A stretch of 64,000 nt of DNA, taken from contig NZ_CP009458.1 in assembly GCF_000758305.1 (NCBI RefSeq), positions 4,278,001-4,342,000 on the forward strand, written 5' to 3'. Position 1 is the stretch's first letter. Each line of letters opens with the position of its first letter. The translations under genes were made by a program, and so were the position numbers. The stretch is from Cedecea neteri. GTDB lineage: Bacteria > Pseudomonadota > Gammaproteobacteria > Enterobacterales > Enterobacteriaceae. The notes under the pieces were generated by a model. It did not search any database. It was not told where the DNA came from and saw only the letters and a program-made list of their open reading frames with translations. Below, one piece after another: positions 42,636 to 51,952 of the stretch.

Positions 42636-43556
42636 CTATTTTTCTACTGGCATATAGACCTGGGCGATATGCGGGTCGGCGACGATTTTTTCTCGCCACC
42701 ATTCGCTGGCAAGCCCGGCCGTTTGCTCATTCCAACCTATCCACACCGGCACATAGGGCACCTGCCCCGCGACCTGCTTTTCCACCAGCGCACCGCTCTC
42801 AATATAGCGCTGTGCCATATAGCGTGGCATATACCCGCAGCCAATGCCGCTGATTTGCAGCTCGAGCTTGGTTTTGAAATCAAATACGGTGATGGCTTCC
42901 TGCTCCTCAAGCAAATGCAGCGCCCTGGCAGACTCGATTCTTGAGGTGTCTCCCACCACCACCGCCCGGGACTGCTTGACCAGGCGGCGTGGCAGCGGCT
43001 CCTCCGCTTTTGCCAGCGAATGATGAGGGGCCACGACAAAGACGATCTCCAGCCTGCCCAGAAGCGTAAAGCCAAAACCGCTCAGCGAAGGCGGCTCGCT
43101 CATCGCCCCGACAATAATGTCCGCCCGCCCTTCCGTGAGCGCTTCCCACGAGCCGCCAAGCACATCGTTGATAAACTTTAGCCGCGTGACGCTGTAGCTT
43201 TGATAGAACGCCTCGATTAAGGGCGTCAGCAGGGAAAAGGGAAAAGCATTGTCCACGCCGATGGTGAGTTCATGCTCCCAGCCCTGCTGGAGTTTAATCG
43301 CCTGCTTTTCCAGCTCACGCACTGAATGCAGAATTTCTCGTCCTTTTTCCAGCAGATGTTGGCCGGTTCGCGTAAAGCGTGCCCGGTGGCCGCTGCGGTC
43401 GAGGATTTGAATATTGAGGTCGCTTTCCAGCTTTTGCACGCTGTAGCTCAGCGCCGAAGGGGTTTTAAAGAGTTTTGCCGCCGCGGCAGCAAAACTCCCT
43501 TCTTTATCCAACGCATCGAGAATGATCAGGACCTCCAGCAAAGGTTTCATACTCAC
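42636..43556 (-). CDS. yeeY: LysR-family transcription regulator YeeY
   Basis: 306 residues: N-terminal helix-turn-helix (about 1-65, EGSFAAAAAKLFKTPSALSY) and C-terminal effector-binding domain. Position between plaP and yeeZ and general similarity identify it as YeeY. It is 20 bases behind yeeZ on the same strand, so the two are co-transcribed. Target genes are not evident from the sequence; plaP downstream on the same strand is a candidate by location. Confidence 0.9.
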   Translation of the reverse strand: MSMKPLLEVLIILDALDKEGSFAAAAAKLFKTPSALSYSVQKLESDLNIQILDRSGHRARFTRTGQHLLEKGREILHSVRELEKQAIKLQQGWEHELTIGVDNAFPFSLLTPLIEAFYQSYSVTRLKFINDVLGGSWEALTEGRADIIVGAMSEPPSLSGFGFTLLGRLEIVFVVAPHHSLAKAEEPLPRRLVKQSRAVVVGDTSRIESARALHLLEEQEAITVFDFKTKLELQISGIGCGYMPRYMAQRYIESGALVEKQVAGQVPYVPVWIGWNEQTAGLASEWWREKIVADPHIAQVYMPVEK

Positions 43557-43576
43557 TCCCGGACAGGCGGCTGAAT

Positions 43577-44404
43577 TTACTGCATAGGCATAAGCAGTGG
43601 ATTTGGATATTGATAGTCGAAGCCTAGCTCATTACAGATGCGGCTGCCGTCAATCAGCTTGCCATGGCCAGTTGCCGCGTCTTTACGGAACGACGGGGCC
43701 TCAAGGCCAATTTGCCGCGCCATAAGCGAATAGAACTCTTCCCGCGTTGGGTGGGCCGGGGCACAAAGATTATAGACTCGCCCGCCTTTCGGTGCCTGAA
43801 GCAGCAGCGTGATGGCCGAAATCACATCTTCCAGATGCACCAGGTTTACGCCGTGTTGCCCGTTTGCTACGTCCGTTTTTCCTGCCAGAAAACGCCCAGG
43901 ATGACGTTCCGGCCCCACCAGCCCTGCGAGACGGAGAATATCCACGGACGTCCCCGGTAGCTTATGCAGCCAGTCTTCCAGCTCTTTAAGTACTTTGCCG
44001 CTGGCGGTGACGGGTTTAAGTGGAGACGTCTCTTTTACGTTGCCCTCGCCTTCACCATACACGGAGGTCGAACTGGTGAAGATAATGCGCGGCACGGAAT
44101 GCGCCAGCGCGCTGTCGACAATTTCCTGCACCGCCTGCAGATAAAAATCATCGCCTTCTCCAGTGCGTCGGGCGGGCAGCGTCACCACTAACGCATCGAC
44201 GTTCAGCAGCGCTTCCAGGTCCTCACTGTCGCAAACCAGTTCCGGCTGCAGATGTAGTTGATAACTTTCGATCCCGCACATGCGGGCTGCTTCTACGCCA
44301 TCCAGCGTGGTTTTGCTGCCGGTAACCTGATAACCGCGCGCTGACAATGAGAGCGCCAGCGGCATTCCCAACCACCCCAACCCGACTATTGCGACCCTTT
44401 TCAT
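43577..44404 (-). CDS. yeeZ: NAD(P)-binding epimerase-like protein YeeZ
   Basis: 275-residue extended short-chain dehydrogenase-like protein with an N-terminal Rossmann motif VGLGWLGMPLALSLSARG (about 6-23) and FTSSTSVYGEGEG, which holds the Ser/Thr and Tyr of the epimerase active site. It matches E. coli YeeZ (274). The substrate is unknown. AGGAGACAAGGC lies before the ATG. It is the last gene before the his leader, facing away from it. Confidence 0.92.
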   Translation of the reverse strand: MKRVAIVGLGWLGMPLALSLSARGYQVTGSKTTLDGVEAARMCGIESYQLHLQPELVCDSEDLEALLNVDALVVTLPARRTGEGDDFYLQAVQEIVDSALAHSVPRIIFTSSTSVYGEGEGNVKETSPLKPVTASGKVLKELEDWLHKLPGTSVDILRLAGLVGPERHPGRFLAGKTDVANGQHGVNLVHLEDVISAITLLLQAPKGGRVYNLCAPAHPTREEFYSLMARQIGLEAPSFRKDAATGHGKLIDGSRICNELGFDYQYPNPLLMPMQ

Positions 44405-44604
44405 GCCTTGTCTCCTGACCTTGCAGCATTATCTTCTGACGAGTGAATTTAGCTCTCCGTTAAGGCTACGCCACACGGGCAGAACTGACAATTCCCTCAG
44501 CCTTACAGAATATTAATGAACGAGGAAAAAACCCCTTGCGCTCGGTGCGTCATCTGGTTTACGTTAATTGGCACATAATGAATAGTCATTCATACGAGAA
44601 TTTT
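44405..44604 (+). promoter_or_regulatory. his operon upstream region
   Basis: 200 bases between yeeZ and the his leader peptide must hold the his promoter and the yeeZ promoter. A CTGACA (44485-44490) with GAATAT 17 bases on is one weak possibility; I cannot assign the start with confidence. In E. coli K-12 the yefM-yoeB pair sits here; it is missing. Confidence 0.4.
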
Positions 44605-44655
44605 ATGACACGCGCTCAGTTTAAAAACCACCATCATCACCATCACCCTGACTAG
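44605..44655 (+). CDS. hisL: his operon leader peptide
   Basis: 16-codon peptide MTRAQFKNHHHHHHPD. Six consecutive histidine codons sense charged tRNA-His during attenuation; E. coli has seven, the first of which is asparagine here. Alternative pairing segments and the attenuator stem follow within 100 bases. Confidence 0.95.
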   Translation: MTRAQFKNHHHHHHPD

Positions 44656-44714
44656 TCTTTCAGGCGATTGGTGCTGGGAGACGAAAAGATCTTCCAGTGG
44701 TGCGTGAACGCGAG

Positions 44715-44751
44715 AAAAAGCCCCCGGAAGATATCTTCCGGGGGCTTTTTT
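44715..44751 (+). terminator. his attenuator
   Basis: Perfect long stem AAGCCCCCGGAAGAT / ATCTTCCGGGGGCTT followed by TTTTTT, 60 bases past hisL and 40 before hisG. It forms when charged tRNA-His lets the ribosome finish the leader. Confidence 0.95.
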
Positions 44752-44790
44752 ATTGGGCGTCAGACAGGAATTGATAAGGGGTAACTACCG

Positions 44791-45690
44791 ATGACCGACA
44801 ACAACCGTTTACGCATAGCTATGCAGAAATCTGGCCGTCTTAGCGATGATTCACGCGAATTACTCGCCCGCTGCGGCATAAAAATCAACCTGCACACCCA
44901 ACGCCTGATTGCGCTGGCCGAAAACATGCCTATCGACATCCTGCGCGTTCGCGATGACGATATTCCAGGGCTGGTCATGGACGGCGTAGTGGACCTCGGT
45001 ATCATCGGTGAAAACGTCCTCGAAGAAGAATTGCTCACACGTCGCGCCCAGGGGGAAGATCCTCGCTATTACACGCTGCGTCGCCTGGACTTTGGCGGCT
45101 GCCGCCTGTCGCTGGCTACCGCCGTGGACGAACCGTGGGATGGCCCGGCCAGCCTCAACAACAAACGCATTGCGACCTCTTATCCGCACCTGCTAAAGCG
45201 CTACCTAGACCAGAAAGGCGTGCAGTTTAAATCCTGCCTGCTGAACGGCTCGGTGGAAGTGGCCCCGCGCGCTGGCCTCGCGGATGCCATCTGTGACCTG
45301 GTGTCTACCGGCGCAACGCTTGAAGCCAACGGCCTGCGTGAAGTTGAAGTTATCTACCGCTCCAAAGCCTGCCTGATCCAGCGCGACGGGGAAATGCCGG
45401 CGGCTAAGCAACAGCTGATCGACAAACTGCTGACCCGTATCCAGGGCGTGATTCAGGCTCGCGAGTCCAAATACATCATGATGCACGCCCCAACCGAGCG
45501 TCTGGATGAAGTGATTGCCCTGCTGCCGGGTGCCGAGCGCCCAACCATTCTGCCGCTGGCGGGCGACCAACAGCGCGTGGCGATGCACATGGTGAGCAGC
45601 GAGACGCTGTTCTGGGAAACCATGGAAAAACTGAAGGCGCTGGGTGCCAGCTCCATTCTGGTGCTGCCAATTGAGAAGATGATGGAGTGA
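44791..45690 (+). CDS. hisG: ATP phosphoribosyltransferase
   Basis: First enzyme of histidine synthesis, joining ATP and PRPP; feedback-inhibited by histidine. 299 residues as in E. coli (long-form hexamer), with LRIAMQKSGRLSDDS at the N-terminus, the PRPP loop around DLVSTGATLEANGL and the C-terminal ACT-like regulatory domain (about 225-299). A GGGG ribosome-binding region precedes the ATG. First structural gene behind the attenuator; hisD follows after 4 bases. Confidence 0.97.
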   Translation: MTDNNRLRIAMQKSGRLSDDSRELLARCGIKINLHTQRLIALAENMPIDILRVRDDDIPGLVMDGVVDLGIIGENVLEEELLTRRAQGEDPRYYTLRRLDFGGCRLSLATAVDEPWDGPASLNNKRIATSYPHLLKRYLDQKGVQFKSCLLNGSVEVAPRAGLADAICDLVSTGATLEANGLREVEVIYRSKACLIQRDGEMPAAKQQLIDKLLTRIQGVIQARESKYIMMHAPTERLDEVIALLPGAERPTILPLAGDQQRVAMHMVSSETLFWETMEKLKALGASSILVLPIEKMME

Positions 45691-45694
45691 TGTG

Positions 45695-47002
45695 ATGAGC
45701 AACTTCAACACGCTGATTAACTGGAACGACTGCGACGAAGCCGCTCGCCGCACGCTGCTGATGCGCCCGGCTATCTCCGCTTCGGACAGCATCACCCGCA
45801 CCGTGGCGGAGATCCTGAACAACGTTAAAAGCAACGGCGATGCGGCCCTGCGTGAATACAGCGCGAAGTTCGATAAAACTGAAGTGAAACAGCTGCAGGT
45901 CACTCAGCAGCAAATCGATGAAGCCGTCGCGAGACTCGGCAGCGAGATTAAAGAGGCGATGGCCGTGGCCGTCGCTAACATAGAAAAATTCCACCTTGCG
46001 CAACAGCTTGCCCCGGTGGATGTGGAAACCATGCCCGGCGTGCGCTGCCAGCAGGTGACCCGCCCGGTGGCTTCTGTTGGCCTGTATATTCCAGGCGGCT
46101 CCGCCCCGCTGTTCTCTACCGTGCTGATGCTGGCCACGCCCGCCCGTATCGCGGGCTGCAAAAAAGTGGTGCTTTGCTCCCCGCCGCCAATTGCCGACGA
46201 GATCCTTTACGCGGCACAGCTTTGCGGCGTGCAGGAAGTGTTTCAGGTTGGTGGCGCGCAGGCTATCGCAGCTTTGGCGCTCGGCACAGAAAGTATTCCT
46301 AAAGTGGACAAGATTTTTGGGCCAGGCAACGCCTTCGTCACCGAAGCGAAACGCCAGGTCAGCCAGCGTCTCGACGGGGCAGCCATTGATATGCCTGCTG
46401 GCCCATCGGAAGTGCTGGTAATTGCCGACAGCGGCGCAACGCCTGACTTTGTCGCCTCCGACCTGCTTTCTCAGGCGGAACACGGCCCGGATTCTCAGGT
46501 GGTTCTGCTGACCCCAGACAGCGGCATGGCCCAGGCCGTCGCCGAAGCGGTTGAGCGCCAGTTGGCTGCCCTGCCGCGCGCAGAAACGGCCCGCAAAGCG
46601 CTGGAAAGCAGCCGCTTAATTGTTGCCCGTGATTTGGCTCAGTGCATTGAGATCTCGAATCAATACGGTCCTGAGCATCTGATCATTCAGACCCGAAACG
46701 CCCGTGAACTGGTGGATGATATTACCAGCGCAGGCTCGGTATTTCTGGGCGACTGGTCGCCGGAATCCGCAGGGGATTATGCCTCCGGGACGAATCACGT
46801 GCTGCCGACCTACGGTTACACCTCCACCTGCTCAAGCCTCGGGCTGGCGGACTTCCAGAAACGCATGACCGTGCAGGAGCTGTCTCCGCAAGGTTTTGCT
46901 TCTCTGGCAAAAACCATTGAAACCCTGGCCGCCGCCGAGCAGCTGACCGCCCACAAAAACGCCGTTACCCTCCGCGTCGCCGCCCTGAAGGAGCAAGCAT
47001 GA
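45695..47002 (+). CDS. hisD: Histidinol dehydrogenase
   Basis: Zinc-dependent NAD enzyme for the last two oxidations from histidinol to histidine. From the ATG at 45695 it has 435 residues (E. coli 434). The conserved VASVGLYIPGGSAPLFSTV, FGPGNAFVTEAKR and SQAEHGPDSQ segments carry the NAD and zinc sites. The stop overlaps the hisC start by four bases. Confidence 0.97.
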   Translation: MSNFNTLINWNDCDEAARRTLLMRPAISASDSITRTVAEILNNVKSNGDAALREYSAKFDKTEVKQLQVTQQQIDEAVARLGSEIKEAMAVAVANIEKFHLAQQLAPVDVETMPGVRCQQVTRPVASVGLYIPGGSAPLFSTVLMLATPARIAGCKKVVLCSPPPIADEILYAAQLCGVQEVFQVGGAQAIAALALGTESIPKVDKIFGPGNAFVTEAKRQVSQRLDGAAIDMPAGPSEVLVIADSGATPDFVASDLLSQAEHGPDSQVVLLTPDSGMAQAVAEAVERQLAALPRAETARKALESSRLIVARDLAQCIEISNQYGPEHLIIQTRNARELVDDITSAGSVFLGDWSPESAGDYASGTNHVLPTYGYTSTCSSLGLADFQKRMTVQELSPQGFASLAKTIETLAAAEQLTAHKNAVTLRVAALKEQA

Positions 47003-48081
47003 GCATTGAAGAGTTAGCCCGCGCCAACGTTCGCGCCCTGACCCCTTATCAGTCTGCCCGCCGCCTGGGCGGGAACGGCGACGTCTGGCTGAACGCCAAC
47101 GAATACCCAACGCCGGTAGAGTTCCAGTTAACCGCGCAGACGCTGAACCGCTACCCGGAGTGCCAGCCAAAGCAAGTGATCGCCAACTATGCCAGCTACG
47201 CAGGCGTGAAGCCTGAGCAGGTGTTGGTGAGCCGCGGCGCGGATGAAGGTATCGAGCTGCTGATTCGCGCGTTTTGCGAACCGGGCAAAGACGCCATTCT
47301 CTATTGCCCACCGACCTACGGCATGTACACCGTCAGTGCCGAGACGTTTGGCGTAGAGTGCCGCACCGTGGCCACGCTGGATAACTGGCAGTTGGATCTT
47401 CCGGCGATTGCAGAGAACCTCGACGGCGTAAAAGTCGTGTATGTTTGCAGTCCAAACAACCCGACCGGCCAGTTGATCAACCCGCAGGATCTGCGAGTTC
47501 TGCTGGAAATGACTCGTGGCAAAGCATTAGTCGTTGCCGATGAAGCCTATATCGAGTTTTGCCCTCAGGCGACGCTGGCAGGCTGGCTTCAGGAATACCC
47601 AAACCTGGTCGTGCTGCGGACGCTCTCTAAGGCATTTGCCCTGGCCGGCCTGCGCTGCGGCTTTACGCTGGCGAATGAAGAAGTCATTAATCTGCTGCTA
47701 AAAGTCATTGCCCCTTACCCGCTTTCCACGCCAGTGGCTGATATCGCTGCCCAGGCGCTTAGCCCACAGGGCATCAACGCGATGCGTGAGCGCGTGGCCG
47801 AAGTGCTGCTTAATCGCCAGTACCTGATCAATGAGCTAAAAAGCGTGCCTTGCGTTGAGCAGGTTTTCGACAGCGAAACCAACTACATCATCGCCAGAAT
47901 TACCGCCTCAAGCGCAGTCTTTAAATCGCTGTGGGATCAGGGCATTATCTTACGCGACCAGAATAAACAACCGACGTTAAGCGGCTGCCTGCGCATCAGC
48001 ATCGGCACGCGAGAAGAGTGCCAGCGCGCTATCGATGCGCTGCGTCAGCAACCCGGCCTGCAGGCCACGGAGAGCAAATGA
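46999..48081 (+). CDS. hisC: Histidinol-phosphate aminotransferase
   Basis: PLP enzyme converting imidazole acetol phosphate and glutamate to histidinol phosphate. 360 residues with the PLP lysine Lys211 in LRTLSKAFALAG, plus NNPTG and DEAYIEF. GGAG lies 9 bases before the ATG. Its stop overlaps the hisB start as ATGA. Confidence 0.97.
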   Translation: MSIEELARANVRALTPYQSARRLGGNGDVWLNANEYPTPVEFQLTAQTLNRYPECQPKQVIANYASYAGVKPEQVLVSRGADEGIELLIRAFCEPGKDAILYCPPTYGMYTVSAETFGVECRTVATLDNWQLDLPAIAENLDGVKVVYVCSPNNPTGQLINPQDLRVLLEMTRGKALVVADEAYIEFCPQATLAGWLQEYPNLVVLRTLSKAFALAGLRCGFTLANEEVINLLLKVIAPYPLSTPVADIAAQALSPQGINAMRERVAEVLLNRQYLINELKSVPCVEQVFDSETNYIIARITASSAVFKSLWDQGIILRDQNKQPTLSGCLRISIGTREECQRAIDALRQQPGLQATESK

Positions 48082-49145
48082 GCCAGAAAGTACTTTTTAT
48101 TGACCGCGACGGGACCCTGATTTCCGAACCACCAAGCGATTATCAGGTCGACCGCATGGATAAACTCGCCTTTGAACCGGCCGTTATCCCGGCTCTGCTG
48201 CAGCTGCAAAAGGCGGGCTACCGCCTGGTGATGATCACCAATCAGGACGGCCTGGGTACCGCCAGCTTCCCGCAGGCCGACTTCGACGGCCCGCACAACC
48301 TGATGATGCAGGTGCTGACCTCACAGGACATTATTTTTGATGAGGTGTTGATTTGCCCTCACCTGCCGGCGGACAACTGCGATTGCCGCAAGCCAAAATT
48401 GGCGCTGGTCACCGGCTACCTGCAGGACGGCGTGCTGGATAAAGCCAACAGCTACGTGATTGGCGACCGCGCCACGGACATTGAGCTGGCCGAAAATATG
48501 GGCATTCAGGGGCTGCGCTACAACAGCGATGGCCTGGACTGGAAGCAAATTGCCGAGAAACTCACTAAGCGCGATCGCTACGCTCACGTAGAACGCAACA
48601 CCAAAGAAACGCAGATTGACGTGAAGGTGTGGCTGGATCGCGAAGGCGGCAGCAAGATCGCCACCGGCGTCGGTTTCTTTGATCACATGCTGGATCAGAT
48701 CTGCACCCACGGCGGGTTCCGCATGGAGATCGCGGTGAAAGGCGATTTATACATTGACGATCACCACACCGTGGAAGACACCGGCCTGGCGCTGGGCGAA
48801 GCGCTGAAGCTGGCACTGGGCGACAAACGGGGTATCACTCGCTTTGGCTTTGTGCTGCCGATGGACGAATGTCTCGCTCGCTGCGCGCTGGATATCTCCG
48901 GCCGCCCGCACCTCGAATACAAAGCCGAATTCAACTACCAGCGCGTGGGCGATCTCAGCACCGAAATGGTGGAACACTTCTTCCGCTCGCTCTCTTACAC
49001 CATGGGCGTGACGCTGCACCTGAAGACCAAAGGCAAGAACGATCACCACCGCGTGGAAAGCCTGTTTAAAGTCTTTGGCCGCACCCTGCGCCAGGCGATT
49101 CGCGTAGAGGGTGACATGCTCCCCTCCTCGAAAGGAGTGCTCTGA
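48078..49145 (+). CDS. hisB: Bifunctional histidinol-phosphatase / imidazoleglycerol-phosphate dehydratase
   Basis: 355-residue fused enzyme. The N-terminal HAD phosphatase (about 1-165) has VLFIDRDGTLI with Asp9 and Asp11 and a Cys-rich zinc loop CPHLPADNCDCRKPK. The C-terminal dehydratase (about 167-355) has manganese-binding GFFDHMLDQICTHGGF and DDHHTVEDTG. A frame opening 60 bases earlier inside hisC has no homologous extension and is rejected. The stop overlaps the hisH start. Confidence 0.97.
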   Translation: MSQKVLFIDRDGTLISEPPSDYQVDRMDKLAFEPAVIPALLQLQKAGYRLVMITNQDGLGTASFPQADFDGPHNLMMQVLTSQDIIFDEVLICPHLPADNCDCRKPKLALVTGYLQDGVLDKANSYVIGDRATDIELAENMGIQGLRYNSDGLDWKQIAEKLTKRDRYAHVERNTKETQIDVKVWLDREGGSKIATGVGFFDHMLDQICTHGGFRMEIAVKGDLYIDDHHTVEDTGLALGEALKLALGDKRGITRFGFVLPMDECLARCALDISGRPHLEYKAEFNYQRVGDLSTEMVEHFFRSLSYTMGVTLHLKTKGKNDHHRVESLFKVFGRTLRQAIRVEGDMLPSSKGVL

Positions 49146-49735
49146 TGAACGTGGTGATCCTCGACACGGGCTGCGCCAACCTGCATTCGGTGAAATCGGC
49201 CATTCAGCGCCACGGCTATGAGCCGCTGGTCAGCCGTGACCCGGACGTGGTGCTGCGCGCCGATAAGCTTTTTCTGCCGGGCGTAGGCACCGCGCAGGCG
49301 GCCATGAACCAAATCATCGAGCGTGATTTGGTGGAGTTGATTAAAGCCTGTACTCAGCCCGTGCTGGGTATTTGCCTGGGAATGCAGCTTCTCGGCAGCC
49401 GCAGCGATGAAAGCCACGGCGTTGAAATGCTGGGCATTATCGACCAGCCGGTATTGCAGATGAAAGACTTCGGCCTGCCGCTGCCGCACATGGGCTGGAA
49501 CCGTGTTTACCCGAAAGCGGGCGATCGCCTGTTCCGCGGCATTGAGGACGGGGCGTACTTCTACTTCGTTCACAGCTACGCAATGCCGGTCTGCGAAAAC
49601 ACAATCGCCCAGGCAAACTACGGTGAAGCCTTCACTGCGGCGGTGCAAAAAGATAATTTCTGGGGCGTTCAGTTCCACCCCGAACGTTCCGGTGCGGCTG
49701 GGGCTCAGCTGCTGAAAAACTTTCTGGAGATGTAG
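49145..49735 (+). CDS. hisH: Imidazole glycerol phosphate synthase glutaminase subunit
   Basis: 196-residue class I glutamine amidotransferase that feeds ammonia to HisF. Nucleophile Cys77 lies in GICLGMQLLG, and the catalytic His/Glu pair is in VQFHPERSG. It overlaps hisB and is followed after 3 bases by hisA. Confidence 0.97.
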   Translation: MNVVILDTGCANLHSVKSAIQRHGYEPLVSRDPDVVLRADKLFLPGVGTAQAAMNQIIERDLVELIKACTQPVLGICLGMQLLGSRSDESHGVEMLGIIDQPVLQMKDFGLPLPHMGWNRVYPKAGDRLFRGIEDGAYFYFVHSYAMPVCENTIAQANYGEAFTAAVQKDNFWGVQFHPERSGAAGAQLLKNFLEM

Positions 49736-49738
49736 ACG

Positions 49739-50476
49739 ATGATCATTCCGGCTCTTGATTTAATTGACGGCAAAGTGGTGCGTCTCCATCAGGGAGATTA
49801 CGGCCAGCAGCGCGACTACGGCAGCGATCCGCTTCCACGTTTACAGGATTATCAGGCACAGGGCGCAGAAGTACTGCACCTCGTTGACCTGACCGGGGCT
49901 AAAGATCCGGCGGCCCGGCAAATTCCTCTGCTGCAAAAACTGCTGGCTGGCGTGAGCGTGCCGGTTCAGGTTGGCGGCGGCGTGCGTACCGAGCAGGACG
50001 TTGAAGCCCTGCTGGAAGCGGGTGCCGCTCGCGTGGTGGTTGGCTCCACTGCGGTGAAATCCCCTGTGCTGGTACAAAGCTGGTTTAAACGCTTTGGCGC
50101 CGATGCCCTGGTGCTGGCACTGGACGTGCGCATTGATGCCGAAGGTAACAAGCAGGTCGCGGTGAGCGGCTGGCAGGAAACCTCCGGCACCACGCTGGAA
50201 CAACTTGTGGAGCAGTTCCTGCCGTTCGGCCTGAAACATGTGCTGTGCACCGACATTTCTCGCGACGGCACGCTGGCAGGTTCAAACGTCGAGCTGTATC
50301 AGGAAGTTTGTGCGCGCTTCCCGCAGGTCGCCTTCCAGGCTTCCGGCGGCATTGGCGGGCTGGATGATATTGCCGCCCTGCGCGGCAGCGGCGTGAAAGG
50401 CGTGATTGTTGGACGCGCGCTTCTGGAAGGTAAATTTAACGTGAAGGAGGCGATTTCATGCTGGCAAAACGGATAA
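49739..50476 (+). CDS. hisA: ProFAR isomerase (phosphoribosylformimino-AICAR-P isomerase)
   Basis: 245-residue beta/alpha barrel enzyme that opens the ribose of ProFAR by an Amadori rearrangement. The N-terminal IIPALDLIDGKVVRLHQGDY has the catalytic Asp, and the phosphate-binding loops are VQVGGGVRTEQDV and ASGGIGGLDDI. The 3' end overlaps the hisF start by 19 bases. Confidence 0.97.
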   Translation: MIIPALDLIDGKVVRLHQGDYGQQRDYGSDPLPRLQDYQAQGAEVLHLVDLTGAKDPAARQIPLLQKLLAGVSVPVQVGGGVRTEQDVEALLEAGAARVVVGSTAVKSPVLVQSWFKRFGADALVLALDVRIDAEGNKQVAVSGWQETSGTTLEQLVEQFLPFGLKHVLCTDISRDGTLAGSNVELYQEVCARFPQVAFQASGGIGGLDDIAALRGSGVKGVIVGRALLEGKFNVKEAISCWQNG

Positions 50477-51234
50477 TCCCTTGCCTGGACGTGCGTGACG
50501 GCCAGGTAGTGAAAGGCGTGCAGTTCCGTAATCACGAAATCATCGGCGACATCGTGCCGCTGGCGCAACGCTATGCTCAGGAAGGCGCAGATGAACTTGT
50601 CTTCTACGATATCACCGCCTCAAGCGATGGCCGCGTGGTGGACAAAAGCTGGGTGACCCGCGTGGCGGAAGTGATCGATATTCCTTTCTGCGTGGCGGGC
50701 GGGATTAAATCCGTTGAGGATGCCGCGCAGATCCTGTCATTCGGGGCGGATAAGATTTCCATTAACTCCCCTGCTCTGGCCGATCCTGAGCTTATCACTC
50801 GCCTGGCGGATCGCTTTGGTGTGCAGTGCATCGTGGTCGGCATCGACACCTGGTTTGACGAAGAAACCGGCAAATACCACGTAAATCAGTACACCGGCGA
50901 CGAAAGCCGTACACGAGTAACAAAGTGGGAAACGCTGGATTGGGTGCAGGAAGTGCAGAAGCGCGGCGCCGGGGAAATCGTCCTGAATATGATGAACCAG
51001 GATGGCGTGCGTAACGGCTACGACCTGACACAGCTGAAGAAAGTGCGTGAAGTCTGCCACGTGCCGCTTATCGCCTCCGGTGGAGCAGGTACCATGGAAC
51101 ACTTCCATGAGGCCTTCCGCGATGCAGACGTTGACGGTGCCCTGGCGGCTTCCGTGTTCCATAAGCAAATTATTAATATTGGTGAACTGAAGGCGTTTCT
51201 GGTTCAGCAAGGCGTGGAGATTCGAGTGTGTTAA
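50458..51234 (+). CDS. hisF: Imidazole glycerol phosphate synthase cyclase subunit
   Basis: 258-residue beta/alpha barrel, partner of HisH, making imidazole glycerol phosphate and AICAR. It starts MLAKRIIPCLDVRDGQVVKG with catalytic Asp11; the second catalytic Asp lies in IVVGIDTWFD. AAGGAGG lies 5 bases before the ATG, inside hisA. It overlaps hisI by 7 bases. Confidence 0.97.
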   Translation: MLAKRIIPCLDVRDGQVVKGVQFRNHEIIGDIVPLAQRYAQEGADELVFYDITASSDGRVVDKSWVTRVAEVIDIPFCVAGGIKSVEDAAQILSFGADKISINSPALADPELITRLADRFGVQCIVVGIDTWFDEETGKYHVNQYTGDESRTRVTKWETLDWVQEVQKRGAGEIVLNMMNQDGVRNGYDLTQLKKVREVCHVPLIASGGAGTMEHFHEAFRDADVDGALAASVFHKQIINIGELKAFLVQQGVEIRVC

Positions 51235-51839
51235 CAGAACAACAGCTAGCCCAGCTGGACTGGGAAAAAACCGATGGCCTGATGCCGGTTATCGTTCAGC
51301 ACGCGGTGTCGGGCGAAGTCCTGATGCTCGGCTATATGAACCAGGACGCGCTGGCAAAAACGCTGGAAAGCGGCAAAGTCACCTTCTTCTCACGCACCAA
51401 ACAGCGCCTGTGGACGAAAGGTGAAACGTCAGGCCATTTCCTGAACGTGGTGCGTATTGCGCCTGACTGTGATAACGACACGCTGCTGGTGCTGGTGAAC
51501 CCCATCGGCCCAACCTGCCACCTGGGGACCTCAAGCTGCTTCGGGGAAGCGCACCACGACTGGCATTTCCTGTTTGAGCTTGAGCAACTGCTGGCCTCGC
51601 GTAAAACGGCCGATCCAGCAAGTTCCTACACTGCCAAACTGTACGCCAGCGGCACCAAGCGTATTGCGCAGAAAGTGGGTGAAGAAGGCGTGGAAACCGC
51701 GCTGGCCGCAACCGTGAACGATCGTCACGAGCTGACCAACGAAGCCTCTGATCTGATGTATCACCTGCTGGTGCTGCTGCAGGATCAGGATTTGGACTTG
51801 AGTACGGTGATTGAGAATTTGCGGGCCCGGCATAAATAA
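51228..51839 (+). CDS. hisI: Bifunctional phosphoribosyl-AMP cyclohydrolase / phosphoribosyl-ATP pyrophosphatase
   Basis: 203-residue fused enzyme for steps two and three. The N-terminal cyclohydrolase (about 1-112) has the zinc ligands in APDCDNDTLLV and GTSSCF. The C-terminal pyrophosphatase (about 115-203) has the GEEGVETALAA helix that binds magnesium. Last gene of the operon, followed by a terminator. Confidence 0.97.
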   Translation: MLTEQQLAQLDWEKTDGLMPVIVQHAVSGEVLMLGYMNQDALAKTLESGKVTFFSRTKQRLWTKGETSGHFLNVVRIAPDCDNDTLLVLVNPIGPTCHLGTSSCFGEAHHDWHFLFELEQLLASRKTADPASSYTAKLYASGTKRIAQKVGEEGVETALAATVNDRHELTNEASDLMYHLLVLLQDQDLDLSTVIENLRARHK

Positions 51840-51863
51840 CAGCTAACGCAAAGATAATTAGAG

Positions 51864-51905
51864 AAGGCTAAAATAGAAATTTACTGTTTATTTTAGCCTT
51901 TAAAC
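51864..51905. terminator. Terminator between hisI and the polysaccharide locus
   Basis: 11-bp stem AAGGCTAAAAT / ATTTTAGCCTT with a 15-base loop, 25 bases past hisI, between convergent transcripts. Confidence 0.72.
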
Positions 51906-51952
51906 CCTCAAGGTACATACTAGAAACAGGTCGCAAATTAATCCATCATTAA

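Noticed and set aside
44605..44655. Poly-histidine run as an artificial affinity tag
   Set aside because: It is the natural his leader peptide with attenuator in the expected place.
48018..48077. Longer hisB start inside hisC
   Set aside because: The extra 20 residues match no HisB, while the ATG at 48078 gives the standard N-terminus and ATGA coupling.
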